This document shows, piece after piece, positions 1 to 11,783 of a stretch of 64,000 nucleotides of DNA. Numbering within the stretch: the stretch's first letter is position 1; every line of letters begins with the position of its first letter. The stretch covers positions 434,001 to 498,000 of the forward strand of contig JAULSN010000002.1 of assembly GCA_033439765.1 (NCBI GenBank). The letters are read 5' to 3'. The notes beneath the pieces are model-generated. The model saw only the letters and a list, made by a program, of their open reading frames with translations, was not told the DNA's origin and searched no databases. A program made the position numbers and the translations under genes. The stretch is from Lasiosphaeria ovina. Taxonomy: Eukaryota > Ascomycota > Sordariomycetes > Sordariales > Lasiosphaeriaceae.

Positions 1-1606
1 CTCTCCCACTTTTGGGAGCTCTTCTTTTCCTTTTTTTTTTCTTTAGCTCTCTTTGCCTTTTGGCTTAGATCAAGTGTAGTATCTGTTCTTTTCAGTTTAA
101 TCTCTGAAACCACTCTACGGAGTGGAATCTTGATTATTCCAATTTTTGTCTCTCGGGAGTCAACCCTCTGGGCTTGCCTATGGTCGGCTTCCACTGTGTC
201 CCTGGTATAACACTGCCTCCAGGCGATGCGAAGAAGCTCTTTTGCTTCATCTTTTTTTCATTGCAATCTTGGGCACTGCTCAGGATGTGAAGAAGAAATA
301 GACGTGTGAGCTTGGGTCTGCCTGTCTTGTTTGTTGACGATGGAACGTCGTCCCTGTTGGAGTGCATCTTGTCGTGAAGAAGTGATGTCACGTACGCCTC
401 TGTTTTCCTCCACGCGCTCCGAGGCTTTCTATAGACTGCGGGTTGCTGCTGTTTAACGACTTCTCTGAGAGGGATCACGCGCGCAATGATTTCAGGCCGC
501 GGCCTCCCCGCCTGCGCCGGTGAAGTGAGGGGTCGAAAGTGCTAGCTACAGCGACCCAAATTCAGAACAACTGGCAGACTCGCATGGAGTGACACGGATC
601 ACAACACGTAAATGGAGGGCGCCCAGCTATCTTAATTAAGGTCACCTCCTAGAGAGATTCTTCTGCTCGAGGGCGTCTCTGGCGTTTGGATCTCTCCCTC
701 CTCCAGTGGGCGCCCCTAGCTAGCTCGTCTTCCGGGCCAGCAAGATACAGCCATTGCATGACCCCAAAACGGACAAAGAGAAATCCCCTCTCCTCCTTCG
801 GAGCTGAGCAGTTGCCGCCTTAAGCTGAGCCAAGCTGAGCGAGAGGTCTTTTCTTGAGCTACCCCGGCTATACTTGCCGTGGCTTGAAAATAGCAGTGGA
901 GTTGTGAGGGTGCTTTTCTGAGCCCAATTTCGGGACACTGGCGCCCCGCCACCTGGCCACCCCGTCTCTTTTTTCTCCTACCCCACCGGAGCAAACGGTT
1001 ACCCGGCTTACGTACAAAAGAATGGGAAGGATGGGAAGAATGGCGCAGTCATAGTTGCCTGCTGTAACTATATGCTGATCATCGCTGGCACGCCGGTACA
1101 AGCTCGTGAATACGAGGATGAGTTCTTCCTTAGAGGGTAGAGCAGGTGCCCCGGCAGCTGCCTATCGAGGGACATGAGAACCAGCCGCGGATCTAATAAT
1201 ACGTATGAAGGCTGCCTAGACGGATATAGAACGCTTTCGTGATTTCGGCTGACCGGTGGCAAAGAGTCGTAACAGGGTCTTGCAAGCTGAAGACCGTTAA
1301 GGTAACATAACTACGGGCATAACTACGGGCATTCTATAGCCTATTGTACGCGTGGAGTCGAGGAGCTGCAATCGAATCACTTTACTTTACTTGAGGCATA
1401 CGCCTGCGGTAAAGCTACCCTCAAGGCTATGGCAGCGATATTTGGCAAACGTCATCTACAGTACAAATCAGTCGTTCGTAATGTCGTCAGTGTGGTGGTT
1501 CATCCTTCAACTGCCGGACAGCAGTGCGAGTTTCAACCTCCACCTCCTGCGAATAATCGCCTGCCTAAAGTCCCTTCTCTCCGCTCGCAAAGCCACAGCT
1601 GGCCCC
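1..1606. other. No recognisable gene
   Basis: Open frames here are short, overlap on both strands and show no domain-like composition or convincing splice signals. The first 60 bases are T-rich. I see no RNA gene or repeat structure. The 3' end probably holds the promoter of the ankyrin gene that starts at 1607. Confidence 0.5.
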
Positions 1607-4361
1607 ATGGACGGCCTCAGCGCCGGTGCCGGCGCCATTGCCATTTTGCAAGCTAGTGGCGCCATCCCCAGCATCATCGACACCCTCCGCACCTTGATCC
1701 ACATCGGCGATGAGATCAAAGCGCTCAACAATGAGCTAACCACGCTGCTGGCTCTGCAGGACCACCTCAAGAGCCAAGTCGACCTGCTCTCGGGCACCGA
1801 TCGGCGCCTGCGTATCCCAGAGCCGAAGATGATGCAGTCGGCGCGAACCACGCTCTCAGAGTTAGTTCACGAGTTGCAAGAATTGGTGGCGAGGTATAAG
1901 AAAAAGAAGCGGCGAAGGATCCGGTTTGTTTGGGATCGGAACAAGATTGCGCAGATGGGGGCGAGGGCGAGGGCGGCAAGGCAGGAGCTGATGATGGCTA
2001 TGTAGGATTTGAGTCGGGCGTTGATAAAGTTAGTTCCCGTTTTTTTTAATTTTTTTTATGGCAAAGAGACAAACATGGGCTAACAGTTACAACCAAACAC
2101 GCATAGGAAGATTCTACTCGATATTCACTCATTCACTCTATTGATGCCGGGGATAATGGACGCGGGAGTTCAGCGCATAGAGGGGTTGATTACGACCTCT
2201 AGGATTTGACTCCAGCACCAGCGACGCCGGTTTCCGAAGCCAGAGCCGTCACAAACGTGGCTCCCGCAAGACCGCCCCCGTTGCCCAGTGCTCTGAAGAC
2301 CCCTTCTTCGAGCTCCTCACCGTCGGACGCCTCCTCGCAGACCTGGATAACATGGAGGTGGATCCCAGCGATCCGCATCCCTCCACCATCTCCATGCAAG
2401 CCTCCGTCTATTCCTCCTCCTCAGCCTGCCCTCAGTCCTGTTCCTGCCGCTGCCACCTCTCCTCTGCTCTCCACACCCCCTCCTGGTTCCAGCCCGTGCT
2501 CGGCAGTGTCCTTCTTAGCTATAGCTGCATCCCCCTTCTCGGCGCGTGGCCATGCGACCAGGCGAACTGCGTGCGGGCTGCTTCGCAGGTCGAGCTGACG
2601 TACTACTTCCCGGTACGCGTATTGAAGCGCGCCCTCTGCTTCTCGATCGAAGTGGGCGGGAGCCTTGGCTATGGCGCCGGCTTACATTTCGGTGTGCCAA
2701 GGGTATTTTCAAGCCATGACGAGGCGTGGGGAACGGTGAATTTTGGGGGACCTGAAGACTTGAAGAGGTTGTGGGCAAAGAGACCGGGGGCGTATTCCCC
2801 GTTGGATGTGACCGAGGCGGACATGTCGCTTCTGATGGTGAGGCTCGCACTAGGTGCGACGATCTGGAATCATTCCAAGTTCTTACCTGGTTTTTTTTTG
2901 CGGATAGGATGCAATATCGAGAAAGAACAGCAAGGCCGAAATGTTTCTCATCGACACATGAGGCTTACGTGAGCCAAGGGGGTTACGTGAGCCAAGAAGA
3001 CGGTGCGATAGGTGCGTCCCTTTTTCCTTTGTATACACTTCGGTTTCCATCCACCCGCTTATACAAGATGCATTTCATCCACTCAGATTCACCATCATGG
3101 TCGCCCGCGAGATGATATCCCTCCCATTCGGCGTCTCCTCCACCTCGGAACTTGAGCCCCTTAGGATCATCGCCTCCCTCTCTCCCGATGGCCCACGCAC
3201 CCCCTTCTCTCCCCTCCACCAAGCTATCCAGTCCGGCTCCTCCCTCTCCCCTCTCCCCTCCTCCTCCTCCCCGCCGCTCGATCTCAACCAGCGCGACTTC
3301 CTCGGCCGCACGCCCCTCATTCATGCCAGCCGCATCGGCAACCTCCCCGCCGTCGCCCAGCTTCTCCTCCGCGCCGGCGCCAAGCTAATAGACGCCCGCG
3401 ACTCGCTCGGCCAGACGGCACTCCTCGCGGCCCTCGTCGGCGGGCACATCCGTATCGCCCTCGCCCTCCTCAACGCAGGCTGCGCCGTGCGCGTTGCCAA
3501 CGACGTGGGCCGTACCCCGCTGCGCGCCATCTTCCGTACGTGGGACTCCCGGAATCCGCACCCCGACGCGGCCGAGGTGCTAGCGCGGTTGGTACAAGGG
3601 GGAGACGTGTGCGCGCGCAGCAGCTACGGGTACACGCCACTGCAATATCTGGTATGGCGGGCGCGGACACCTGTGCCTTTGGTAACGAGTGTGTTGAGGA
3701 TGGTGTTGGATGAGGGGGCCGACTTGGACACGAAAGACAAGGCGTTGGGGGCACCGGCGGTGTTGTATGCGGTGCGAGCGAGGAGTAGTGCCGTGTTGAG
3801 GATTTTGCTGGAGAGGGGAGCGAGATTGACCTTTGTGGATCAGAGCGGTGCGAATATACTCGGGGAGCTGGCTACGTCAGCAGATTTGGAGGGGTTGAAG
3901 ATTATAGGGGACGCGAGGATGTCAGGTGTGAATGTTTTTCTTGCAGATGCAAAATAGCATACGCTACTGGGTAAGCGGCGGGAGCGCGTTCGTCTAAGGA
4001 AGCTGGAGGATACGACCATCTCGATTCGCGAGGAGACGGCCGCTTTCGAGTCGCTAGTGAGGAATATACGAGATCGAGATCGACAGTTGCAAGAGGATGT
4101 TGACCGACTAGGGGAGATTCTCAGGGGTATAGAAAATATAAACATGTCTCAGGCGAGTAAGAGTCTCTCCTAACTTATTCGGAAAAAGACCGAAATTGGG
4201 CTTATACGGGATATCGAGACTATGAGAGCCCTGCGCATACAGTTGAAGGAGGGTATGTGGAAAGCGGCGAGAGAGACAGTACAGGAGATTATCGAAATAT
4301 GTAGAAATCGGTCGAAGAGATCACCGTGGGCGGAGGACCAGTATCACTGGCGGCAGCTGCA
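1607..4361 (+). pseudogene. Ankyrin-repeat protein with fungal STAND-type N-terminal domain, apparently decaying
   Basis: Exon 1 (1607-2001) starts MDGLSAGAGAIAILQASG and is a helical domain like those at the N-terminus of fungal STAND/NLR-like proteins, ending in a basic KKKKRRR stretch. A GTAGGA donor at 2002 and a CAG acceptor at 2215 join it in phase to exon 2 (from 2216). Exon 2 holds a Cys-rich block (CPQSCSCRCH) and LTYYFPVRVLKRAL, both matched in the ankyrin gene at 37926. From 3097 the frame encodes ankyrin repeats (GRTPLIHASRIGNLPAVAQL, GQTALLAALVGGHIRIALAL). Between about 2853 and 3086 two introns can be proposed, but fragments of one ankyrin unit lie in different frames next to a duplicated TTACGTGAGCCAAG, so a frameshift is likely. 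TAG at 3955 and TAA at 4171 interrupt the same frame, which continues as coiled-coil-like sequence to a GTAAGT at about 4362. The 5' start and domain family are inferences; the broken frame is seen directly. Confidence 0.6.
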
Positions 4362-5030
4362 GGTAAGTGGGTGGGTTGTCACAGCTGGTGCGGGAGGAAC
4401 TTCATAAGGGATTCAGGTAAAAAAAAAAAGAGGCTGGAACGTCGGCAAAGTTTGATTGTGAGAAGCTCAAAGCAAGGACTTCTTAAATATCGCTTTAAAG
4501 GTTTTAGTTTTAACATGAGCGATAAGCAAGTGGCGCACTTCCTCACCAAAACACATTCCAAGACACGATCCACAACACGAAGGGCCACTTTTGCTCTCGC
4601 CTTGCTTACGTGAGTATCTATGCGGAGCCCCTTAGGTGCTTGATCGTGCCGAGTGAGACCTAATATGGTCTCTTTGGAGCGTAGCCTTCTTCTATCCTAG
4701 AACCTATCAGACGAGCAATAACCTTGAGATAGAGGAGAGAATCCTGCGTGAGTTATTTAGCAATCTTATGATGACAGACTCGACAGCATATTATCCCCAA
4801 CTTCCACCTGGAACATGCCAGGGAGTGATAAGGTATGGGTATATGGATATCTGCCAGACATATATATGTTGGGAGCTATGACTAGAGCTTCCACCTCATG
4901 GATTACTTCTCCCTTTTCGGCCAATTTCTTTGTCTCTCTGTTCATTCCCTGTCATACAAGTCATACAAGTCATATCGGTCACAGCTCATAATGTCATGAC
5001 CATCCAAAGAACGCCACGTCTTCCGCTCAT
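4362..5030. other. No recognisable gene
   Basis: Short AT-richer stretch without coding signal. At about 4518 the string GATAAGCAAGTGGCGCACTT resembles the terminal motif GATAAGCGAGTGCACCA of the pogo element at 43713, but no matching second end was found nearby. Confidence 0.4.
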
Positions 5031-6360
5031 CTACTTCCGCAGCTCCGCTAACAACTCCCCATATACAGCTCTTTCAGGTTTGTCGTACAGCTTAATAACA
5101 ACATCATCCGGAAACGGGTAAACATTCACAATCAGCGTCGCCGCAATGCCCGTCGCTCAATCGATCCACTGTTCTCGTTGTCAGTCGGTCAGCCAGTCAG
5201 TCAGTCTACTGTCCCAAAGACGGCGCGCATAGCAACTCACCCAGTGACAATTCGCCACGCCCATCCACTGCATACTCCCCGCCCTCCTCTTCCCCGGTAC
5301 GCCCTCCACGTTCATTACCCATCCGATCCCATGTTGTACCATGGTTCCCGGCGGAAACTCCGGAATGATGCGATTGTGCCGACGGTTTACCGTATCCTGC
5401 AGCGACGTCCGCTGCATGTCGTTCGGCTGCGGACGGAACATCTCGTCAACCATCTCCTTTTTTTAGGATCCCGCCTTCTTCTTGCCCTTTAGAAATGGAA
5501 AGTAACGCTTGTAACATCAGCGCGTGGTCCCGCGCGCCGTCGTCCACAATCCCGCGCCCGCACTCTCAACCGGCGGTTCCAGAGGCACCGGCAAGGGGCG
5601 CATCCGTCCTGCGGTTGCGCAGCGTACAACCCGCCTTCTCGAGATCGGGCTTGTAGGTGGAGTGGAACGTGGTGTCTGCCATGCCGAGCGGCCGTAATAT
5701 GTTTTCCTCGAGATATGCGCCGATCGTCTGGCCCGTCATGCGCTCGACCAGCTGCGCCGCCCAGTCGATCGACGTGCCATAGCGCCAGCCCTGGCCAGGG
5801 GTAAACTTTAACGGGGTCGTCCAGCCCGCCAGTGTGTGGTGTGGATTTGTGTCCGTCCTGCCTACTGATTTCGACCACTTCTTCAAGTCCGGGTCGGCGA
5901 GATCGTACGTTAGCCCGGCTGTGTGCGTGAGGAGGTGGCGCAGTGTGATTTCGCCATCGTTGTCTTCGAGGATGGGCGCGCCATTTGCGCGGTTGAAACC
6001 GCGTAGAATCTGTAGGCCGGCGAGCTCGGGGATAAGGGGTCGGACGTCGGAGTCGAGAGAGAAGAGGCCGCGTTCCACGAGGGTGAGGATGGCGGGGACG
6101 GTGATGATTTGCTGGGCGAGGCGACCCAGGTGAGGGAGGAAGGGGCGAAGGGGGTGCTGTTTGATGGGATGGAGGTGCGGCCGGCGGAGCCTTCGTAGAG
6201 GATTTCTAGGAGGGTGAGTTGTCAGTTAAGGGGGTGGGGATGGGGCTGGTTGGGGTTTACTATTGCTGTCAACGACGACGAATGCTGCCCCGAGAAGCTT
6301 GTCCCGGGTGTCGTCGCCTTGGGCGACGTATCTCGCGAGGATCGCGTCGAGAGTCTCCAT
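5031..6360 (-). pseudogene. Serine beta-lactamase/transesterase-like hydrolase, broken
   Basis: The start METLDAILARYV lies at 6360. The frame pieces reconstruct a class C beta-lactamase-like (EstB/LovD-type) hydrolase: an intron near 6215-6260, then YEGSAGRTSIP, SLTWVASPSK (the S-x-x-K nucleophile motif), VERGLFSLDSDVRPLIPELA, LLTHTAGL, WRYGTSIDWAAQLVERMTG, EPPVESAGAG and PEFPPGTMVQHGIG. The last exon (5031-5168) follows a 72-nt intron. The order and spacing match the family, but the frame is lost at least four times: just after the SPSK codons (about 6107), near 5600, near 5535 and in an A7 run near 5465. In addition, a TGA replaces a codon in the last exon (5157-5159). All breaks together mean no functional enzyme. 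Base composition is GC-rich and not RIP-like, so indels dominate. Family call is firm; the exact intron set is less so. Confidence 0.8.
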
Positions 6361-7136
6361 GATTGCCAAGTCGCAGGGAGTATCAGGAATGTTACAAGCG
6401 GTAACCAAAATCTCGGAGAGATAGCTGGCGAAAAAGGAAATCAGGGCGCGATAAAGGATAACCTTCCTGACAGATGCGTACTCTGACAGGGGCTTACGGA
6501 CCTACGCAACTTTCGAAGCATTTCCAAGTCGAAGTACCTTTTCTAGTAATTTCTAGTAAGCTGGTACCTCAATTCAAAAACCCCAAAAGATTCTTCCAGT
6601 TCAATCCACCAAATCTACCATTTCCAATCCACCAAGTCAACCACAAGCCAAGTCAACACAACCGAATCCACCAAAGCCACCCAAAAACGCCAAATCCGCC
6701 AAAAAACCACAATGGCCTCTCAGCTGCGTCAGCTGCGTTAACTGCCAGCCGGCCGTCAACGCCTGACAGGCAGGTGACTGACAGCCAGTTGCAGGCCTGG
6801 CAGGCACCCCCTGAGTCCCTGTTAGTGGATGTTGGAATCACCAGGGTACCGGTACTGGAATCAACAGGGCATAAGCTATACGCCGAAAAGCTGGTGGTTC
6901 AAGTGATGGATTGTAGATGTGTAGCTAGAAGGAGAGGTTCGGTAGAGGTGGCCGAAGGCCGCTATATATAGCCAGACCTGCGCCTCCACCGCCACCTCTG
7001 TGGCTGACTAGCGCGTCATTCCAACAGTGGACTTGCAACTCAGCCAATCCCCTGACCCTGAGGACCTCCTTTTAACACAACCAAGTCAACTAACCACTCA
7101 GCCTTCTTCATCTTCAACAACGCCCTACACGCCCCA
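6361..7136. other. Intergenic, possibly 5' part of a mobile element
   Basis: The plus strand from about 6590 to 6720 is a run of CCA/CAA-rich low-complexity sequence (AATCCACCAA-like units) and leads toward the Tc1/mariner remnant that follows. A second similar C/A-rich stretch sits at 7075-7140. No gene or clear terminal inverted repeat was found. Confidence 0.4.
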
Positions 7137-7800
7137 TTGAACACCTTCGCAGTTACCTCCCTACTCCTTTATCTTTTTTTAGCGAGACGGCTATACGGAG
7201 AGCCCTCAAGGACCTCGGCGTCGTCTCTCAGGTCCGGCCCCGGGACATTGTTAGGACCAAAGAAAACGAAGAAGAAAGAGTCGCCTGGTGTCAAGAGAAA
7301 CTCAGGCTTTACCCCCGGCCGGAAGACTGGGAGGATTTCGGCTTTTCTGACGAAACCTGGGCTGCTAACGACCCCGATGTGGAAGAAGAGGGTCCTAATT
7401 TTTAAGGACGAAGAAGACAAGGCCGATTTCCCTCTAAAAAGAAGACGGCCGGTAGGCTAGATGTTTTGGGGGATATTCGCTGGCCGAAGAAAGGGCCGTT
7501 CTTTTATCTGGGAGAAGGAATACGGGGGCATTCACTCAGCCAAAATATTCAACATATCGTACCCCTAATCGCGGACTTCGCTATTAGAAATAACATTATA
7601 TTCTAATAAGATAATACTCCTCCTTATAGGTCTAAAATAACAACTAGGGCGCTGGAAGACAGGGGCGTTATTATTCTTAAATAGTCACCTAATTCCCCCA
7701 ACTTAAGTCCTATTGAGAATCTATGGATCCAAATGATCGGGCCCCTGATTCCGCAGCCGGGCGGCCAGGTCATGGCTAGACGTGTGCGGGGAGCTTGAGG
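7137..7800 (+). mobile_element. Tc1/mariner-type transposase remnant
   Basis: Joined across frames, the plus strand encodes ETAIRRALKDLG, then RVAWCQEKLRLYPRPEDWED and FGFSDETWAANDP (the catalytic DE-containing SDET motif of fungal Tc1/mariner transposases), then GWMFWGIFAGRRKG, WEKEYGG, ALEDRGVIILK and SPNSPNLSPIENLW (the N-x-PDLNPIE-like block that precedes the last acidic residue). Frames change after SDETWAANDP, and several stops (TAG at the expected Trp before SPNSP) are present. It is a dead copy. No terminal repeats or target duplication could be fixed, so the borders are approximate and cover only the recognisable coding part. Confidence 0.8.
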
Positions 7801-8634
<834 letters not shown>

Positions 8635-8713
8635 TGCAGGTCTTTGTCGAGCAGGCGGAATCCCGAATTGCTGTTGTTGAAGCCGAGCCTGCTTGGGTTG
8701 TGACACCCAAGCC
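8635..8713 (-). repeat. Dispersed hairpin repeat, inverted copy
   Basis: About 78 nt are the reverse complement of 13612-13690 with only a few mismatches. Both include the stretch GGAATCCCGAATTGCTGTTG (here read on plus) and end in a small hairpin, here CTTGGG-ttgtgaca-CCCAAG. The two copies face each other and bracket about 4.9 kb with the helicase and integrase remnants. Confidence 0.75.
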
Positions 8714-8978
8714 GTAGGGTTAATGGTGTATGGGATCATTACCGGATCGAGTTGGGCGTCTCGATGTAGAACCAAAGGGACCGAACGGCCACGTTGAAGA
8801 AGGAGTGGTGAAGGCAGCAATGGGCCTAGTTCAAGCGGAAACAACAAGTTAGTGGGCGTTCTTTGAGACGTGGACAAGGCAGGACAAAAAATGACGGGAG
8901 GGTTCGCTCATACCTCTGGGGCGAGACAAAGGTAAGACAATGGTAATGGTTAGCACCATCGCCAGCGCAAACGGTTGG

Positions 8979-9810
8979 TCAGAACCACAAATTCGATCTG
9001 GAGCGGGCGTTGTGTCGGGAGACCTTGCTAGGTTTGATCGCCCCTGGCTCGACAGATGTGTGCGAGGAAACGACGCATCTCAGAGTCACTGTATCGAGGC
9101 GGATCCACCCATCTGACCATTTCACGGATGACGCTAGGGACGGGGAGGGGAAGTTGACGTCGAAGTGGCCATAATTGCTGCAGAAGTAATAGAGCAGCTG
9201 CTGCATCAAATCGCACCACTCCGAGTCTGTCCTAGAATAACGCCTCGTCTCGGGGTGGCAATGTGGCGGTCAGAAATACCTGCTGGACGCTGAGGAGGCA
9301 TAGTGATTCTCCGATCGTCTGGAGCTGGGGTCTGAAGGTAGGCGTCGCGTCGAGTATCGTGTGACACTCTTCGAAGACGATTTCGGTCCAGCCTGGATTG
9401 TATGGTCAACCGGTTGACGAAGGCCTGGAAGATTTTTGTCACGAAGGACTCTGGGGTGACGAGTGTGGCGGTGTCGACTTGAGCCTCTGTTTCGGCCCAG
9501 ACCTGGCAGGAGATGCCCATGTAGGTGTACTGGGTCTTGATGTCTTGCTGGAGCGCAAGGAACGGGACGATGACTATCGTGTGGCCCTCTGGCTCGATGT
9601 GCGGCGGGAGTAGGAAGGTTAGGCTCGGAATGACACGCACACCCGCAATCCCTTTGCCAGGGTTTCGGCATCCACGTAGTTGTGTTCGTCAAACTCGTCG
9701 GTGTCCATTGCCTTGTTCGCGAAATCCCACCTGCCCACTCGGACCAACCAAAGAGTATTGTCCTGGAGGTGGAGGAGCTCTCGGATGAACCCCAACACGC
9801 ACATGTAGTT
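8979..9810 (-). pseudogene. RecQ-type DEAD-box helicase remnant
   Basis: On the minus strand, 9640 to 9206 reads PEGHTIVIVPFLALQQDIKT (motif Ia-like region of superfamily 2 helicases), then ISCQVWAE, ATLVTPESFVTKIFQAF and a NRLTIQSRLDRNRL stretch. This is the order seen in the RecQ-like helicases that occur as large accessory genes or near chromosome ends in fungi. Neighbouring pieces of the same gene lie in other frames on both sides. No complete Walker A GKS or DExH box is visible in one frame, so the helicase is truncated and frameshifted. It sits directly beside an integrase remnant on the same strand. Family assignment is by motif recognition only; other SF2 helicases are possible. Confidence 0.6.
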
Positions 9811-10450
9811 CAGTGGTAATAAACGAGCGTGCCGTGTACCCGGTTACATGCTGTGTAGATCCTGAAATAAATCACTGAGTGCCGTGAGACATGGCGTGCT
9901 CTCCGGATCGCCCTTGCCTCTAGGTCTGCTGGAATGGAGCGCTGTGGTATTTTGAGGTCGTAAATGTTGTGGTCTGGACTAGATGGCTGCAGTTGACTCA
10001 AAACGCCAAAGTCCATCTATCGAGACTCTCCGCGCGTAGAACGCGTGCTTGGGTCTAGTCGCGCCGTTTTGGACCCGAATAATGATGTCCCGCACGGCTT
10101 GCGCTCTCTCTGCGATCTTGGGTGACGGTGGCGAATCTTGGTTGATCCTGGGGTACGCGCCAAAGACCAGGAGCGTTGGAACGAGCCCATCAAGGCCGGC
10201 AGTATTGTTAAGCGCCTTAATTGCCATTTGGAGGATTGTCTCGTCGTTCGTACGATGGCCAATCTCCTGCTGGAGTATGTCGTACGCGCGCTCCAGCGGG
10301 CGGTGTACTCTCTCAATCCTGCCGACTGCCCAGTGTGCCTCAATTGGTATCTCCTTACACGAGACTCCTACGACCTTGGCGTTATTTCTGAACTCCTCAG
10401 ATGCGAAGTTAGTTCCTGGGTCATGTGAGGGTCTTTGTAATTATGAACGG
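9811..10450 (-). mobile_element. Retroelement integrase remnant
   Basis: On the minus strand, spread over frames, the sequence reads SHDPGTNFASEEFRNNAK, then VSCKEIPIEAHWAVGRIERV with HRPLERAYDILQQE, and MAIKALNNTAGLDGLVPTLL followed by VFGAYPRI. This matches the catalytic core of integrases of fungal retrotransposon polyproteins: the second Asp (DPGTNF) and the final Glu (GRIERVHRPL) of the DDE triad are both present. The first Asp region, the reverse transcriptase and any long terminal repeats were not found. Frame changes and stops show it is dead. Borders are those of the recognisable part. Confidence 0.75.
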
Positions 10451-11025
10451 CCCAGAAAATATAACGTAAAGATCGTCGCAGATCTCATGCTCCTCTGGGA
10501 GTGGCGTAATGACCGCCGTGTCCAATTCCATGTTGTCCTGCATGTCGGCTTGGCAAAAGAAAACTCGATGAAGAAGGGCGTCTATAGGGGAGAGGCCAGC
10601 ATGATTGGCCACGGCGACTGGGAGCAGAAGAACGAGAAAAGCCGAGCGAAGAAACCATTCGGGATGGATACAGCTTGGCTTCATTTAAAGGAATAACGAG
10701 GAGAACGAGATAGGAAGTGAAACGGATGCTCCCAAGATCCAGATCACGTACCTTGCTTCGACAAAAAGGCCTCCCGGACTTTGGGGTGCGGAAAACGAGA
10801 TAGCCGATCGCAGCAGGCTTAGCCCGACAAGCTGAATTCACTCGAACATTCCCCCCAGAAAACACTATCGAACCCAAGCGATATGTTGGCAAAGCCAGGG
10901 CCCCGAGCACCACCAAAGAGCAAAGCGAGATTGTTGCAGAGCATGTGGAAATGAAGAAGGGGTGCCTAGGTAGAAGAGCAGTGGACGTAAAAAAATCAAC
11001 TACCTATGGTTGAGTTATCTCAGTA
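10451..11025. other. Retroelement-adjacent sequence, unassigned
   Basis: The minus strand keeps a 143-codon open frame (10916-10485), but I cannot match it to a domain; it may be upstream polyprotein or non-coding element sequence. The end near 10981-11025 is plain AT-rich spacer. Confidence 0.3.
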
Positions 11026-11170
11026 ACTCAGACGTGTGGTGGCGAGGAAGGAGGGGGGGGGGTGTTATACTAATTAGGAATAGATCAAAAGACCCGCTTT
11101 TTAAATAAACTTCAACCAATAGGATTTTTTATATTCAAGCAACGAGATCACGGCCACCACACGTCTGAGT
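11026..11170. repeat. 145-bp element with perfect 18-bp inverted ends
   Basis: ACTCAGACGTGTGGTGGC at 11026-11043 is the exact reverse complement of 11153-11170. The interior is AT-rich and contains a G10 run. Size and structure fit a MITE-like element or two abutting transposon ends. No clear target duplication flanks it. Confidence 0.65.
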
Positions 11171-11329
11171 GCAATTCCCGATTTTTGGCTCTTCGCGATA
11201 CGCCTCAATTGTGGTCAATTACGCGAATGCACATAACATCGCCAAAACAACGCGCAAGAATACCTCGTATGCATCATTCTAGTCGCATAAAAGCGCGCTT
11301 TCGCATAGTACTAATTTTATCAATAGAAC

Positions 11330-11783
11330 ATGTCCGATTCCGACGGCGACGAGGTTCCCTAGCTTCCGGCAGCTGTGCCTCCGTGGCGTAGGAATGCCGG
11401 ACCATCGCGAATTTCTTCCCTTCCTATTCGAGGCTCATCGTCAGGGCTTTCTGACCCTCCTACGAGCCCGACGCCTGTCTCTCGCGCTCAAAGAAACCTA
11501 CAGGGCCCCTGGCGACGAACCTTTACGCAGTCTTCCAGCATAAGCCTGTCACAGCCTCCCTCAAGTCCACAGGAACCTAAGGCACAAGAAGCTCAAGAGG
11601 AGGACCAACAAGAGGATGATAACGGGGATATTATGACCGAGATACTCAAGCTCTAGAGGCGCTTGTATGCTCGGAACCGACGTCAAGAAGAAGAAGGCAA
11701 TAGCTTTAATTTCGAGGCTTTCATAGTCGCCTGGGTTAGTAACGGCCACCGCGCCGGTCACCTGCGGCGCGTTTTGCTATAGC
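11330..11783 (+). pseudogene. Remnant of an unknown, probably transposon-borne ORF
   Basis: From an ATG at 11330 one frame reads MSDSDGDEVP, TAG, then about 97 codons rich in Ser, Pro, Gln and Glu, a second TAG at 11654, and RRLYARNRRQEEEGNSFNFE up to a third TAG near 11780. The frame is kept over 150 codons and only in-frame TAG codons break it, the same pattern as in the transposons at 42-46 kb. It follows the 18-bp inverted repeat. No domain was recognised. It could be the N-terminal part of a mobile-element protein. Confidence 0.4.

Noticed and set aside
11026..11170. CRISPR-like or tRNA-like interpretation of the inverted repeat
   Set aside because: Only two arms, no spaced direct repeats, no cloverleaf; inverted-end mobile element is the simpler reading.
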